DNA from: Nyssa sinensis | Lineage: Eukaryota > Streptophyta > Magnoliopsida > Cornales > Nyssaceae | Length of the DNA stretch: 64,000 bases | Direction of reading: 5' to 3' | Assembly (NCBI GenBank): GCA_008638375.1 | Contig: CM018037.1 | Coordinates: 33,093,076 to 33,157,075 of the forward strand | Shown: one piece after another, positions 52,301 to 57,908 of the stretch | Position numbering within the stretch: position 1 is the stretch's first letter | Layout of the letters: each line of letters starts with the position of its first letter | The notes under the pieces: model-generated | What the model saw: only the letters and a program-made list of their open reading frames with translations | What the model was told of the DNA's origin: nothing | Databases searched by the model: none | Made by a program: the position numbers and the translations under genes

Positions 52301-55300
52301 TTTCAAGGATTAAGACTCAAAATTACAATAAAATATTTTTATTATTTTTCCTAAAATAATAGAAAAGTAATAGGAGAAATAAAGTGTAGAGAAATAACTA
52401 TTTTAATACTAAGTTATTAATTATAATAGGTTTAAATCGCTATTTGTTTTACTTTTTATTTTATATGTAACTTGTGTCAAATTATCTAATTCGTAGATAT
52501 TACATAGTATATATCTATTATGTTATTTATCATGAATTAGTGTCGTTTATCATGAATATGATGTATATGTGTTAAACATGCACAAATATTCAATAAATAG
52601 GCTTATTTGTATAAATAAATAAAGTTTAAGTTATGTTTCCACATGTTTCTAATTTTTTCTCCGTTTCCATTATGTTTCTGAAACGTTTCCGAAACTTTTC
52701 CATTTCTGGACAGACCGAAATTATACATCGAAACGATATTTTGATCCTTGGTACCCAGAGCATGGTTTGATGAGGCTTAGAAATTTTTTCCCAAAAATTT
52801 CTTAAAGACCCTGTAATTTGAATATTCTATTTAGTCAGATTTGAATGATGAATTCATCAAAAGGGGATGAATTTAATATTCTATCATGTGCTTCCAAAAC
52901 TTTCTATTATAGTTTGAAATGATATTGATTTATGAAACATGATTCATGCAGCTGACACCAAATAGTTAGGATAAGGCTTTAATGAGTTGAGTTGGCAGTT
53001 TGGTATTGACTTATCTATTGTACTTTGCAGGCTGGTCTATTTGAATATGCTTCTGGGAGGAGTATGGAATAATTAATTGGGTTTATTTTGACTATTTGGA
53101 TGTTGTTTTGTGTAGTAATTATGTTTTCTTACTGTGGTATCACTTGTCATTTTTTTATTTTTTATTTTTTGATCAGTATCACTTGTCATTTTATTGGTTT
53201 ATTTTGATATGGAAGTGTATAAAAAAAGGAGGTTCAATTAAGCTTTTATATTCTTGGTGTTAATTATATGTCTGAACCTTCTATGCAAATACAAGTCCCA
53301 GTTCACCGGGTGGCTTTTAATCATCTTGATGTTATGCATGCCCTAGCATCCTTCAATAACCAATATTTGACTTGCCTCCAATTTGTAACTTAATTGCTGT
53401 TCCCCTTTAATTGATTCGTGTCTTCCTGTTTCTGCAGGTCCTCTTGAAACCCATTGTTTCGCAGCTTGCCGCTGAACCACCCGCTTCTCTAGAAGAGTAT
53501 CCGATCATACCGTCTGTGAAGGAGGTTGATGATTTGTTGGTTGTTTGTATTGGTCAGATGGCTGTTACAGCTGGCACCGACCTCCTTTGGAAGCCCCTAA
53601 ATCATGAGGTGAGTGAAGAATCACACCGCATTTAAAACCTCGTTTTATTCTGCAAGTTGCTCTTAGCTGTGAGCTTAACATTATGTACTTCTAATGATGA
53701 ACTGTGCCCATATGCAACAGACATGTTGGGTCTTTATTTTTGGCTGAAATATGTTAGTTCCAAAATACGGGCCTCTCTCTTATCATGTAGAGTTGATCCC
53801 ATGTAATTTGCTTTGTATGATAAGTTGCCATGGGGCCAAAAACTGCGGTCTTATTTCGAAATGCATACATCTTTGGATGTCTGAGAAATAGGGAGACAAA
53901 ATGGTTGACTAGTGCTTGGGATCACTCCCACTTAGGTTATTAGAGCGTATAGTGAGAGTGCAGGAGTGGTGAATGTGGCATGGTTCAGAGCATCTCTATA
54001 GTGGCTTTTTTTTTTGTACAAGTATTATGTAGACTGAACATACATTTCTTAGTTATAATTAATTTATATTTAACAAAATTCATTGTGCTGCTCATTAGAT
54101 GACCAGAAGGCAGCTGGTTTTGGTTCTCTTAGGGGTAAAAGGCAACCAAAACGAATTTATTGAATATAATTTTATTACATTTTATAATTAACTTTGTTGC
54201 TCACTAGAAAACCAAAAGTGGCTGTTTCTTGCTGTCACTACAGGGTGAAAGGCAATGAAAATGCTTGACATTCAAGCCCCCACTCTCCTTGAAGTGTTCC
54301 ATTTTTTATTCAATCTGTGCATTCCAAGTCGAACTACAGGTCCCCCAACCCCCTTTGGCTTGGTTATCCCAGCTCATCATTGACATTTCCCTTTTTTGTT
54401 AATTGAACCTGTACTTCCCTGCCTTTTTTTTCTTTTTCAAGCATGTGTTTATGCCCTTCCATGTTCCATCTCAAGTCATATCTATCTCGAGTCTCTTGAC
54501 ATAGTGTCCAATGGATATGTTGAGGTTCACTGTCATGAAGTCTTGCATTTAGACATGGCTAAGGAGTTCACGTAAGGCTTCATAGTTCATGCTGTTATTA
54601 ATGGTCATGTCAGTCGTGGTCTCATGAGCACCAAAAATGACCTGCTCACCACCCCTTCACATTACAACTGACTGAGCTCTTTAATATTTATTTAGTTATT
54701 AATTTTTTTTTGTTTTTTGGGTGGCAATGGGGGAGATGAAGCCCCACTTACCAGAAACAAAGAGAGGAGAATGATGGGAGGGGGAGCAGGAGAGGGTAGG
54801 GTAGGGTGCTTTGGAAGTTCCAAATGGATCTTGCTATAATTTGTAACACAAGTTTTGAAGAGGGAACAGTGGAAGGGCAAGAGACCCAACAGCTAAGGCA
54901 GGGGCTTTCTTCATTTTGTTTCATTGATTGGGTCAGTACTGCCCTCAAGTTGTGTGAAAACTACAAAAAAAAAAAAAAACCAATAATAGCCTGTGATTTT
55001 GGGTTCACCAAGCCCCCAAATATTGGTCAATGGCTAGTTGCTTCATTTTTATTTGCTCGAACAAATTTTTTTGGCTTCATGTTTATGACCGACTCTCTTT
55101 TATTTATTTTATTTTGGGATTTAAAATATTAACTAATACTGGATTTCCTCTATTGTGTTTCTCAAATTTTCATCACAGGTGTTGATGCAAACACGTAGTG
55201 AAAAGGTGCGATCCCGTGTTTTGGGCCTGAGAGTCATCAAGTATCTCGTGGAGAATCTGAAAGAAGAATATCTAGTGTTGTTGGCTGAAACCATCCCCTT

Positions 55301-55409
55301 CCTTGGCGAATTGCTTGAGGATGTGGAGCTACCTGTTAAATCTCTTGCACAGGAGATTCTCAAGGAAATGGAGTCCATGAGTGGTGAAAGCCTTCGGCAA
55401 TACCTCTAA
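3307..55409 (+). CDS. UTP10: UTP10 / HEATR1-like small-subunit processome protein, 39 coding exons, frame broken in exons 28-35
   Basis: UTP10 is a nucleolar HEAT-repeat protein of the t-UTP/UtpA part of the SSU processome. It binds early pre-rRNA and supports 18S rRNA maturation and rDNA transcription. I joined 39 exons with GT-AG borders and continuous phase. The rebuilt product is about 2164 residues, close to the usual ~2150-2200 of plant and animal members. It starts [15 protein letters not shown], and the AUG at 3307 is the first one in frame with the conserved N-terminus. The U3snoRNP10 domain should fall near residues 240-360 and the BP28CT domain near 1830-2010, judged from family layout. 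The C-terminus ends ...[10 protein letters not shown]. Exons 28, 31, 33 and 35 contain frame breaks, so direct translation would stop near residue 1192. It is either a decaying copy or locally flawed sequence. Exon coordinates are in the block entries. Confidence 0.93.
6414..6490 (+). other. tRNA-like Pol III A/B boxes (possible SINE or LTR motif)
   Basis: TGGCACAGTGG at 6422-6432 resembles an A box and GGTTCAATTCG at 6465-6475 resembles a B box, about 32 bp apart, followed by T-rich DNA. This could be the head of a tRNA-derived SINE inside the solo LTR, or a motif of the LTR itself. No cloverleaf is supported. Confidence 0.3.
7904..7943. repeat. AT microsatellite
   Basis: Near-perfect run of AT dinucleotides, followed to about 8030 by further imperfect AT/ATAC-type repeats and then TTA trinucleotide repeats to about 8116. 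Confidence 0.9.
8286..9127 (+). mobile_element. Degenerate LINE 3' fragment
   Basis: Translations around 8710-8850 resemble the C-terminal Cys/His segment of plant LINE ORF2, with a weak [14 protein letters not shown] match to the [16 protein letters not shown] pattern of the clearer copies in this window. Near 8385 the FWD-like word FFGIKAM lies in another frame. It ends near GGCACTATTTATAATATTA before an A/G-rich stretch. It is full of stops. Confidence 0.4.
9907..10985. mobile_element. GACACG-family hAT-like MITE copy, enlarged
   Basis: The left end CTAAAAAGCATGG and right end CTGTGCTACTTGG match the ends of the intact copy at 17999-18383. The interior is rich in GACAC/GTGTC words. Flanks TCTACATG and TCTACAAT (6 of 8 matching) may be a decayed 8-bp target duplication. 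A TA microsatellite (about 9977-10037) and an unrelated stretch with poly-G and (AG)n (about 10450-10850) enlarge it. Confidence 0.55.
11241..11531 (-). mobile_element. TRIM element, 291 bp
   Basis: Two 53-bp direct repeats (11241-11293 and 11479-11531) flank a 185-bp middle. On the minus strand the first repeat is followed at once by TGGTATTAGAGCC (11466-11478), a near-match to the initiator-Met tRNA primer-binding site TGGTATCAGAGCC. The element ends in CA and is flanked by ATCTC on both sides (11236-11240 and 11532-11536). It has no coding capacity. It belongs with the copies at 33958 and 43391. Confidence 0.8.
11955..13075 (+). mobile_element. LINE ORF2 3' fragment with internal tandem duplication
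   Basis: Frames around 11990-12100 read like the [17 protein letters not shown] pattern seen in plant LINE ORF2 after the reverse transcriptase. Two copies of the following segment occur in tandem: one starts GATGTCATCAAATGGAAG at 12238, the other GATGTCATCTAATGGAAG near 12600, a period of about 360 bp. Both include the KGIWKVNV motif and the Cys/His tail. All frames are interrupted. Confidence 0.65.
13193..13363 (+). CDS. UTP10: UTP10 exon 6
   Basis: This 171-bp exon is preceded by TGTGTTTAG and followed by GTATTG. It encodes residues 255-311 ([19 protein letters not shown] and onward), a helix-rich HEAT segment in the N-terminal U3snoRNP10 region. It stands alone between intron 5 (8.7 kb) and intron 6 (5.4 kb). 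Confidence 0.92.
13364..13990. other. Intron 6 start, no feature seen
   Basis: AT-rich intronic sequence with short repeats (AATAATAATAGTAGTAG near 13655). I see no gene or delimited repeat. Confidence 0.6.
14100..14272 (-). mobile_element. LINE ORF2 fragment
   Basis: The minus-strand translation includes [20 protein letters not shown], matching the FWxDxWCG segment of the clearer LINEs at 15.5-17 kb and 47.6-50.6 kb. It is cut by the MITE at 14273. Confidence 0.55.
14273..14613. mobile_element. hAT-like MITE, 341 bp
   Basis: The ends TAGGGCTGTAA and TTATAGCCCTA are 11-bp terminal inverted repeats with one mismatch. The element is flanked by the perfect 8-bp duplication ATAATCCC (14265-14272 and 14614-14621). 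The interior repeats GAGCC/GAGCTC words and has no coding. The 8-bp duplication points to hAT transposase mobilisation. Confidence 0.85.
14960..17305. mobile_element. Inner element of the stack, GTATCGTAT-rich
   Basis: Both arms carry GTATCG/CGTATC repeats (about 14970-15050 and 17225-17290) in opposite orientation, with ends resembling ATAGCTGT and ACAACTAT. It is therefore probably a MITE that was later split by the LINE at 15512-17005. Confidence 0.45.
15512..17005 (-). mobile_element. 5'-truncated LINE, reverse transcriptase C-terminal half to poly-A
   Basis: The minus-strand frames give the post-RT region: [66 protein letters not shown] and a Cys/His tail ([13 protein letters not shown]). 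Several stops and frame shifts break it. The poly-A tail is the T run at 15512-15524. Flanks TACCAATAGTTTTTT (left) and TACCAACAGTTTTTT (right) are a 15-bp target duplication with one mismatch. It is the same family as the copy at 47.6-50.6 kb. Confidence 0.9.
17999..18383. mobile_element. hAT-like MITE, 385 bp, GACACG family (best-preserved copy)
   Basis: It has perfect 14-bp terminal inverted repeats CTAAGAAGCACGGA / TCCGTGCTTCTTAG and a perfect 8-bp target duplication CTATTACC (17991-17998 and 18384-18391). Subterminal regions are dense in GACACG/CGTGTC words and the middle is AT-rich. There is no coding. Other copies lie near 9907, 30957, 33390, 39055, 56237 and 61630. Confidence 0.9.
18747..20014 (+). 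CDS. UTP10: UTP10 exons 7-12
   Basis: The exons are 18747-18802, 18907-18996, 19081-19229, 19466-19548, 19631-19759 and 19940-20014, encoding residues 312-505. Phases are continuous (2, 2, 1, 0, 0, 0) and no stop occurs. Intron 9 contains a TG/TA microsatellite at about 19347-19379. A clear motif is the Lys-Lys-rich start of exon 7 ([13 protein letters not shown]), which is followed by a tract ending [17 protein letters not shown]. Confidence 0.92.
20015..21708. other. UTP10 intron 12
   Basis: T-rich intronic DNA. I see no gene. The last part (about 21240-21540), ending in an A run, has the look of a LINE 3' tail but no protein match was readable. Confidence 0.5.
21709..21877 (+). CDS. UTP10: UTP10 exon 13
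   Basis: The exon starts at AGG after TTATCCAG and ends at the GTGAGT donor (21878). It encodes residues 506-561, including [20 protein letters not shown] second AG two bases downstream (CAGAG) could also be used but would break the frame, so the 21709 start is preferred. Confidence 0.9.
22237..22261. repeat. TG microsatellite
   Basis: Uninterrupted TG dinucleotide run in intron 13. Confidence 0.9.
23146..23499 (-). mobile_element. TRIM element, 354 bp, 108-bp LTRs
   Basis: LTRs at 23146-23253 and 23392-23499 differ at 4 of 108 positions and both run TGTCAC...GTGACA. On the minus strand the 5' LTR is followed after one base by TGGTATCAGAGCC (complement of 23378-23390), the initiator-Met tRNA primer site. 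A purine tract (GGTGGGAGAG) precedes the other LTR. Flanks TATT/TATT give a 4-bp target duplication. No coding capacity. Confidence 0.88.
24178..26163 (+). CDS. UTP10: UTP10 exons 14-16
   Basis: The exons are 24178-24317, 24404-24496 and 25983-26163, encoding residues 562-699. For exon 14 I prefer the acceptor after ...ACATTGCAG, which follows a strong CTCTCTC pyrimidine tract and joins exon 13 smoothly as MSSTSDKSS. An upstream in-frame acceptor at 24129/24130 would add 16 residues. Exon 16 includes the stretch [15 protein letters not shown], which agrees with what I recall of plant UTP10. Confidence 0.88.
24497..25982. other. UTP10 intron 15, no gene seen
   Basis: Intronic DNA with short low-complexity runs. 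Short open frames near 24950-25300 and 25540-25743 have no recognisable domain. Confidence 0.5.
26540..26930. other. GC-richer unrecognised insert in intron 16
   Basis: A stretch of GC-richer DNA (GGCAGCGGCGGTGGCGGCG near 26643) set in AT-rich intron, directly upstream of a LINE. Both strands have short frames, but none matches a family I know. It could be the 5' region of that LINE or a captured gene piece. Confidence 0.35.
26935..27640 (+). mobile_element. LINE 3' fragment
   Basis: The frame at about 27189-27512 encodes the ORF2 tail: [20 protein letters not shown], then [14 protein letters not shown] and [10 protein letters not shown], matching the Cys/His tail of other LINEs here. Upstream is a PFLFAWEV-like region with stops. 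A 3' UTR follows to about 27640. Confidence 0.82.
27650..28910. other. Rest of intron 16, unassigned
   Basis: No gene is supported. A 98-codon open frame at 28310-28603 and its antisense partner have no recognisable motif. Confidence 0.45.
28917..30781 (+). CDS. UTP10: UTP10 exons 17-22
   Basis: The exons are 28917-29017, 29144-29293, 29541-29697, 30098-30231, 30447-30528 and 30619-30781, encoding residues 700-961. Exon 20 is ended at the GTTTCAG donor because this joins cleanly to [12 protein letters not shown] in exon 21. The open frame continues past this donor to 30339, so a longer variant is possible. The 3' end of exon 18 is copied in tandem into the following intron. Frames are intact. 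Confidence 0.9.
29258..29443 (+). repeat. Tandem duplication of the 3' end of UTP10 exon 18 (93-bp unit)
   Basis: Copy 1 is 29258-29350 (last 36 bp of exon 18 plus intron) and copy 2 is 29351-29443. Both contain ACATCTACAGATGTCACATT. The GT donor of copy 1 (GTTGGT) is changed to GAGGGT in copy 2, which therefore no longer offers the same splice site. Confidence 0.9.
30957..31196. mobile_element. GACACG-family MITE copy, degenerate
   Basis: The left end CTAAGTATCGGACATACC and the right portion GTGTTTGACACGGGTACTTCAG resemble the family at 17999-18383. No clean target duplication. Confidence 0.5.
31570..33280 (+). mobile_element. LINE 5' part with endonuclease-like region, internally deleted
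   Basis: Near 32180-32310 the frames read like the LINE AP-endonuclease start ([10 protein letters not shown], then [11 protein letters not shown]), then [16 protein letters not shown] and, near 32760, [19 protein letters not shown]. Near 33065 a [20 protein letters not shown] match marks the linker before reverse transcriptase. After this the RT is missing and a short A-rich end follows, so the copy is internally deleted. Many stops occur. Confidence 0.75.
31930..31950 (-). mobile_element. Ultra-short LINE tail insertion
   Basis: A 21-bp T-run plus GATAGGTA is flanked by the direct repeat GCTTTGAGGA (31920-31929 and 31951-31960). It looks like a LINE insertion that lost almost all of its length, landing inside another LINE. 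Confidence 0.5.
33390..33547. mobile_element. GACACG-family MITE fragment
   Basis: TTAAGAAGCATGGACAC at the left, GTTGGACA repeats in the middle and CACTTCTTGAG at the right match the family pattern. An 18-bp unit (CTTCGTGGGAGGTGTTGG) is duplicated at about 33407-33443. Confidence 0.5.
33756..33779. repeat. CA microsatellite
   Basis: Uninterrupted CA dinucleotide run in intron 22. Confidence 0.9.
33958..34200 (+). mobile_element. TRIM element, 243 bp, complete with 5-bp target duplication
   Basis: The 5' LTR is 33958-34030 and the 3' LTR 34131-34200, both TGTTAGAG...TTTAACA/CTTAACA. The primer site TGGTATCAGAG starts directly after the 5' LTR (34031) and a purine tract TGAGAGGGCG directly precedes the 3' LTR. 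Flanks ATAAT (33953-33957 and 34201-34205) match perfectly. The internal region is only 100 bp and non-coding. Mobilisation must rely on proteins of another retrotransposon. Confidence 0.92.
34979..35836 (+). CDS. UTP10: UTP10 exons 23-26
   Basis: The exons are 34979-35054, 35281-35454, 35560-35628 and 35732-35836, encoding residues 962-1103. Exon 22 joins exon 23 as [14 protein letters not shown]. Exon 24 contains [14 protein letters not shown]. Exon 26 ends ...YGALKKEIQ at a GTAACT donor that is itself duplicated 40 bp downstream; using the second donor would insert a TAA stop. Frames are intact. Confidence 0.91.
35827..35906 (+). repeat. Tandem duplication of the UTP10 exon 26 donor region (40-bp unit)
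   Basis: The unit AGAGATACAGGTAACTT... is present twice (35827-35866 and 35867-35906), so the end of exon 26 and its GTAACT donor are repeated. Reading through to the second donor meets a TAA, so the first donor must be used for a full product. Confidence 0.9.
36092..36530 (-). mobile_element. 5'-truncated LINE tail
   Basis: The T run at 36090-36096 is the poly-A tail of a minus-strand copy. The minus frame encodes [15 protein letters not shown] and [19 protein letters not shown], the ORF2 C-terminus of the same family as the 26.9-kb LINE. Flanks GACATCTT (36084-36091 and 36531-36538) are a short target duplication. Confidence 0.75.
37251..37414 (-). mobile_element. LINE 3' tail fragment
   Basis: TTTTTTGATAAGCAAAGGAA followed by GGGGCACAAAATACAAGCAAAG resembles the complement of LINE 3' ends in this window (for example at 50.6 kb). 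No coding remains. Confidence 0.5.
37415..37443. repeat. Poly-C run joined to poly-G
   Basis: Twenty-three C residues are followed directly by six G residues in intron 26. Long homopolymers like this are rare and error-prone. Confidence 0.9.
38179..38268 (+). CDS. UTP10: UTP10 exon 27
   Basis: This isolated 90-bp exon is preceded by TTTTGACAG and followed by GTTTGT. It encodes residues 1104-1133, starting [13 protein letters not shown] and ending ALLRLN. It is the last exon before the region with frame breaks. Confidence 0.9.
39055..39562. mobile_element. GACACG-family hAT-like MITE copy, 508 bp
   Basis: The ends CTAAGACGATCATGC and GTGCTTCATAG match the family. The 8-bp flanks are ATGGAGTG (39047-39054) and ATGGAGTA (39563-39570), 7 of 8 identical. 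The AT-rich middle includes AACACATTGAATATATATA and a second AT microsatellite near 39337. Confidence 0.75.
39571..41438. other. Rest of UTP10 intron 27
   Basis: No gene seen. A 33-bp tandem pair built on GAAGACAAGGACTTGGA occurs at about 40145 and 40178. Confidence 0.5.
41439..43141 (+). CDS. UTP10: UTP10 exons 28-33, with three damaged exons
   Basis: The exons are 41439-41651, 41812-42022, 42124-42306, 42451-42547, 42646-42713 and 42787-43141, encoding about residues 1134-1508. Exon 28 carries a Lys-rich loop ([11 protein letters not shown]) and an apparent extra base near 41610. Exon 31 has an apparent one-base gain or two-base loss near 42523. Exon 33 has a TAG at 43067-43069 within a short stretch that reads better in the +1 frame. 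All splice sites and all other residues look well kept, so the damage appears recent or artefactual. Confidence 0.88.
41610..41610 (+). other. Apparent +1 frame break in UTP10 exon 28
   Basis: The frame reads ...[11 protein letters not shown] then TGA at 41616. Dropping one base near 41610 gives [18 protein letters not shown], which continues to the donor and matches the family. No long homopolymer lies here. Confidence 0.8.
42523..42523 (+). other. Apparent frame break in UTP10 exon 31
   Basis: After WLSKT the frame meets TGA (42523-42525). A shift of one base here restores DNADKLLQ up to the donor. A two-base loss or one-base gain explains it equally well. Confidence 0.8.
43043..43069 (+). 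other. Compensated frame shift with stop in UTP10 exon 33
   Basis: The net phase of the exon is kept, but the in-frame reading contains TAG at 43067-43069. From 43044 to 43067 the +1 frame reads ELLVAMHF, which fits the family better, so a one-base gain near 43043 and a one-base loss near 43068 are likely. A plain nonsense change is the alternative. Confidence 0.65.
43391..43659 (-). mobile_element. TRIM element, about 269 bp, degenerate
   Basis: Direct repeats at about 43391-43464 and 43578-43659 share the AGCTTAAGC / CTAAAAG core of the 33958-34200 TRIM, in opposite orientation. The primer-site region is altered (complement of TCACTGATATCAC). No matching target duplication. Confidence 0.65.
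44187..46050 (+). CDS. UTP10: UTP10 exons 34-36, with a frame break in exon 35
   Basis: The exons are 44187-44402, 44849-45533 and 45641-46050, about residues 1509-1944. Exon 35 is the longest (685 bp). It reads cleanly for about 198 codons to GDILELV, then needs a one-base shift near 45443 to continue as [12 protein letters not shown] and reach the donor. Exon 36 is intact and enters the BP28CT-type C-terminal domain ([17 protein letters not shown]). Confidence 0.9.
45443..45443 (+). other. Apparent +1 frame break in UTP10 exon 35
   Basis: The frame runs ...[13 protein letters not shown] to TGA at 45455. Removing one base near 45443 gives [16 protein letters not shown] and runs to the GTAAGT donor at 45534. 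Confidence 0.85.
46490..46870. mobile_element. Plant LTR-type repeat fragment
   Basis: The block contains ATAGTGGTTCGGCTAAAAC and GGCCTACATCCAC, words that recur in plant retrotransposon-derived repeats. No ends, coding or target duplication could be defined. Confidence 0.35.
46883..47540 (-). mobile_element. 5'-truncated LINE, ORF2 C-terminus
   Basis: The T run at 46883-46899 marks the poly-A tail. The minus frame at about 47146-47538 encodes FAWQLGEQF-like sequence, then [20 protein letters not shown] and the tail [16 protein letters not shown] run of C then A near 46990-47022 lies in the 3' UTR. It abuts the + strand LINE that starts near 47600. Confidence 0.8.
47600..50642 (+). mobile_element. 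LINE with nearly whole reverse transcriptase, inactive
   Basis: A 3-kb copy in intron 36, 5'-truncated before the endonuclease. In order: linker ([20 protein letters not shown]), RT motifs [54 protein letters not shown] and [10 protein letters not shown], then [13 protein letters not shown] and FWDDVWSG regions and a Cys/His tail (CYFCKNDEE). A frame shift near 49000-49060 joins two long frames (48458-49093 and 48867-49922). The catalytic FADD motif reads FAND. A poly-A tail ends at 50642. Confidence 0.95.
51055..51313 (+). CDS. UTP10: UTP10 exon 37
   Basis: This 259-bp exon lies after a 5-kb intron that holds two LINE copies. It completes the split Arg codon of exon 36 and encodes residues to 2031, including [11 protein letters not shown], a [10 protein letters not shown] basic patch and [18 protein letters not shown]. 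It belongs to the end of the BP28CT domain. Confidence 0.92.
51314..52083. other. First part of UTP10 intron 37
   Basis: T-rich intron with a TG run and GGGAGGGAGGGAGG near 51930-51965. No gene or delimited element. Confidence 0.5.
52092..52750. mobile_element. hAT-like MITE, 659 bp
   Basis: Terminal inverted repeats CAAGGATCAAAATTTCGTTT and its partner (one mismatch in about 21 bp) bound an AT-rich middle with GAAACGTTTCC-type subterminal repeats. The flanks are a perfect 8-bp duplication, GTACCCAG (52084-52091 and 52751-52758). No coding. Confidence 0.9.
53154..53175 (-). mobile_element. Ultra-short LINE-tail insertion, 22 bp
   Basis: A T-rich 22-bp insert ending GATCA is flanked by a perfect 17-bp direct repeat GTATCACTTGTCATTTT (53137-53153 and 53176-53192). 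The insert looks like only the reverse complement of a LINE poly-A end. Confidence 0.6.
53438..55409 (+). CDS. UTP10: UTP10 exons 38-39 and stop codon
   Basis: Exon 38 is 53438-53608 (residues 2032-2088) and exon 39 is 55179-55409 with TAA at 55407-55409 (residues 2089-2164). They encode the conserved tail with [16 protein letters not shown] and [17 protein letters not shown] motifs. Both frames are intact. The 1.6-kb intron between them contains only degenerate repeats. Confidence 0.93.
53609..55178. other. UTP10 intron 38
   Basis: No gene. Around 54080-54265 a diverged tandem pair (about 110 bp) repeats a TTGCTC...AAAAGGCAAC-type segment. Confidence 0.45.
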
Positions 55410-56230
55410 TATTGTACAATGACAAAAATTATAGTTAATCTTACTGCATGATTGCCTCTTGACTATCTGCAAGTACAGCAGTACAGCTTTTCCATCTAAC
55501 CGGTATCTCGATACCTATCTTTTGTACATAAATGCTAGCTTTTGAAGGAATTTTTTTGTAGCAAACTCCAGAAAGTGGAAGATCGTTTGTTTAGTTGAGT
55601 AGACATGTAAAATCATTGGATGATACAAATTTTGTAATAGGCCATGTTAGAGATTTTTTGGGGTTATAAATCTTCAAAGTTATGGGTATTGTGTGTGACA
55701 TATATCCCCAGTAGATGATTCACACATGTATTTTTTATGATTCGTATTCAACATCGTCATCTGTAAGACCCAAAAAAAAACTGTATGAGATTAACCCAAC
55801 ACATTGCCACATTGGGTGGTTAAAGTAAGTTTTAAACACTGATTTGATCTTATCAGTTTCTTTTTCTTGTAGAGATGAAGAATCATTGACCATAATGTAC
55901 TGAGCCTGATTCAATCATGTTCATTTTCATCTTCATTTTGTTGGACGTTTAGATTATTTTCATGGGAGAAATTTTGTTTTGGGAATGTGCCTTTGAATAA
56001 TTTGTATTAGAATTGTTGTGCTTTTGACTAAAAAATTATTGTTACATTACCTTCTTTATCTTTTTTTTTTTATTTTTTATTTTTTAATGCAATTAGAGTT
56101 GCTTTTTACCTCTTAGATGGGTCTTGTTCACATCAGGTGCTAGGTAATTAGTGATTTACCTGTATTGATTGTGTGTGTAGAGATCTTTAAGTACTTGTAT
56201 ATTTGAGTACAATGTTTGTTTTAAAGTAGT
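55410..56230. other. UTP10 3' UTR and intergenic DNA
   Basis: Follows the UTP10 stop. The first 250 bp or so are probably 3' UTR. No clear AATAAA was chosen. No further gene seen. Confidence 0.5.
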
Positions 56231-56236
56231 GATTTA

Positions 56237-56799
56237 CTAAAAAGCACAGATATAAATACGGATATATAACACGAATATATATATATAGACATGTCATTTT
56301 TTTTAAAACGTAAGATATGAACATGTTAAGAAGACGTTGAATATATATAATTTTTTATATAATAATATAATAAAAATTCAACGATATTTTAATTAAAATT
56401 ACATAAAAATACAAAAATCACAAATAACATTATTAAGATATTAAAATAACAAAGTTATTAAATAAAAATTTAACAACTTCTTGATTTAATTATCAAGATT
56501 TATAATTCAAGTTTCAAAACAAATTTATTAATTATTACATAAAATATATATATATATATATATGTATATAATCCAAAAAAATAACTAAGAAGAAGAGGAG
56601 AAAAAAATCCAAAAAAGAAAGGGAGGGGGGAATGAAAACTTGTCCCAAAGGTGTCCAATTACGTGACTAAAATTCAGAAAAAATAAACTAATTTGAATAC
56701 TATTTTTTAACTTGTTTGAAAAATATTCAAGAATATCAGTATTTAACATATATCTAACATGAACACATGAATTAAAATAAAATGTTCATGCTTCATAAG
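56237..56799. mobile_element. GACACG-family MITE copy
   Basis: The left end CTAAAAAGCACAGAT and right end TGTTCATGCTTCATAAG match the family ends. The middle has GTTGAATATATATA as in the intact copy. The flanks are too changed for a sure duplication. Confidence 0.6.
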
Positions 56800-57559
56800 T
56801 TATTTAAGATAAATAATTGAATGATTTAAAAAATAAAACACCATGAAGTTTGGGATGTAATTTCAGAAAAGATAGATAAAGAGAAGAAGAAGAAAAAATA
56901 TGAAAAATAAATGGAAAAAAGAAAAATAAAAATGTAACCAAAACAAAAAAGAAACTCTTATGTTATGCTGGATAACTAGGAGGAAATTTGAAAGAGACTG
57001 ATAATATTAAATATTAGGAAAGAAAAGAAAGGAAATGGAAGATGGTGAAAAAAAATAGGAAAATTTTTGAAAATCTAAATTGAAATCGAGAGCAATACGA
57101 CTATCAATTTTAATGACACCGAGACATCGAATTATATTAGCTTTAATTTATTTTAAATAATACTAATATAAATTTAAATTTATATGACACGGGGTGTTTT
57201 AATTTTTAAATAATCTCAAAACTTAAAATAAAATAGTTGGGATAAAGAAAATTCAATTTCGAAATTCAATAATTAAACTTTTTTTTCTTTCCTCTTTTGG
57301 CCTTTTGACAAAATCTCCCATTTTTCTAATACGCCTATTTTATCTCCTCTCACTTTAACGACGCCGTCTCTTCCAGCCCGCCACCGTTGATCAGGTATAC
57401 TTTTAAGGTGGTGACGTGGCTAGATCAAGCGGTAGATGATGTATGTGGAGCAGCTAGTTTTGGAATGTGTGTTAGTGATGAAGGCCACGCACGATTTTTT
57501 GCGGACCGTTAGATTTACATACTTTTCTTCCTAGGTTCCAGATTTTTTATATTTTTTTA

Positions 57560-57569
57560 TTAGGGTTTA
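57560..57569 (-). promoter_or_regulatory. Telo-box-like motif upstream of the chaperone gene
   Basis: TTAGGGTTTA, the complement of TAAACCCTAA, lies about 350 bp before the start codon and close to the likely 5' leader. Confidence 0.4.
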
Positions 57570-57589
57570 AGAGCTGTTACGGAAGAACT

Positions 57590-57699
57590 TCCGGAAAATA
57601 TAGAAAACAGAAAACATTTTTGAAATTCAACAGCGAACGACTGAAAGAATCAGCAGCAGGAAAACTTAATTCTCTTCGCCTTGATTTCAGGTTTGTACT

Positions 57700-57733
<34 letters not shown>

Positions 57734-57896
57734 GTTCTTTAAAGAATGCTTGGAAATCGACGAGACAGTACTATGAACGCCTCCCTGTCAATTCACATTT
57801 CTATTCTGCTTTCTCAAATTGTAATTTATTGAAGATTACTTTATATTTTCTATTGTTAATGAGTTTTAAGAAATGTTGTGTTGAATTTTCTGATAG
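57590..57896 (+). other. 5' leader with intron, chaperone gene
   Basis: A donor GTTTGT at 57691 follows GATTTCAG, and an acceptor TTTTCTGATAG ends at 57896, leaving ATAACAACCACA before the ATG at 57909. A 5'-UTR intron of about 206 bp containing an AT microsatellite (57704-57731) is therefore likely. The transcription start is a guess. Confidence 0.5.
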
Positions 57897-57908
57897 ATAA
57901 CAACCACA

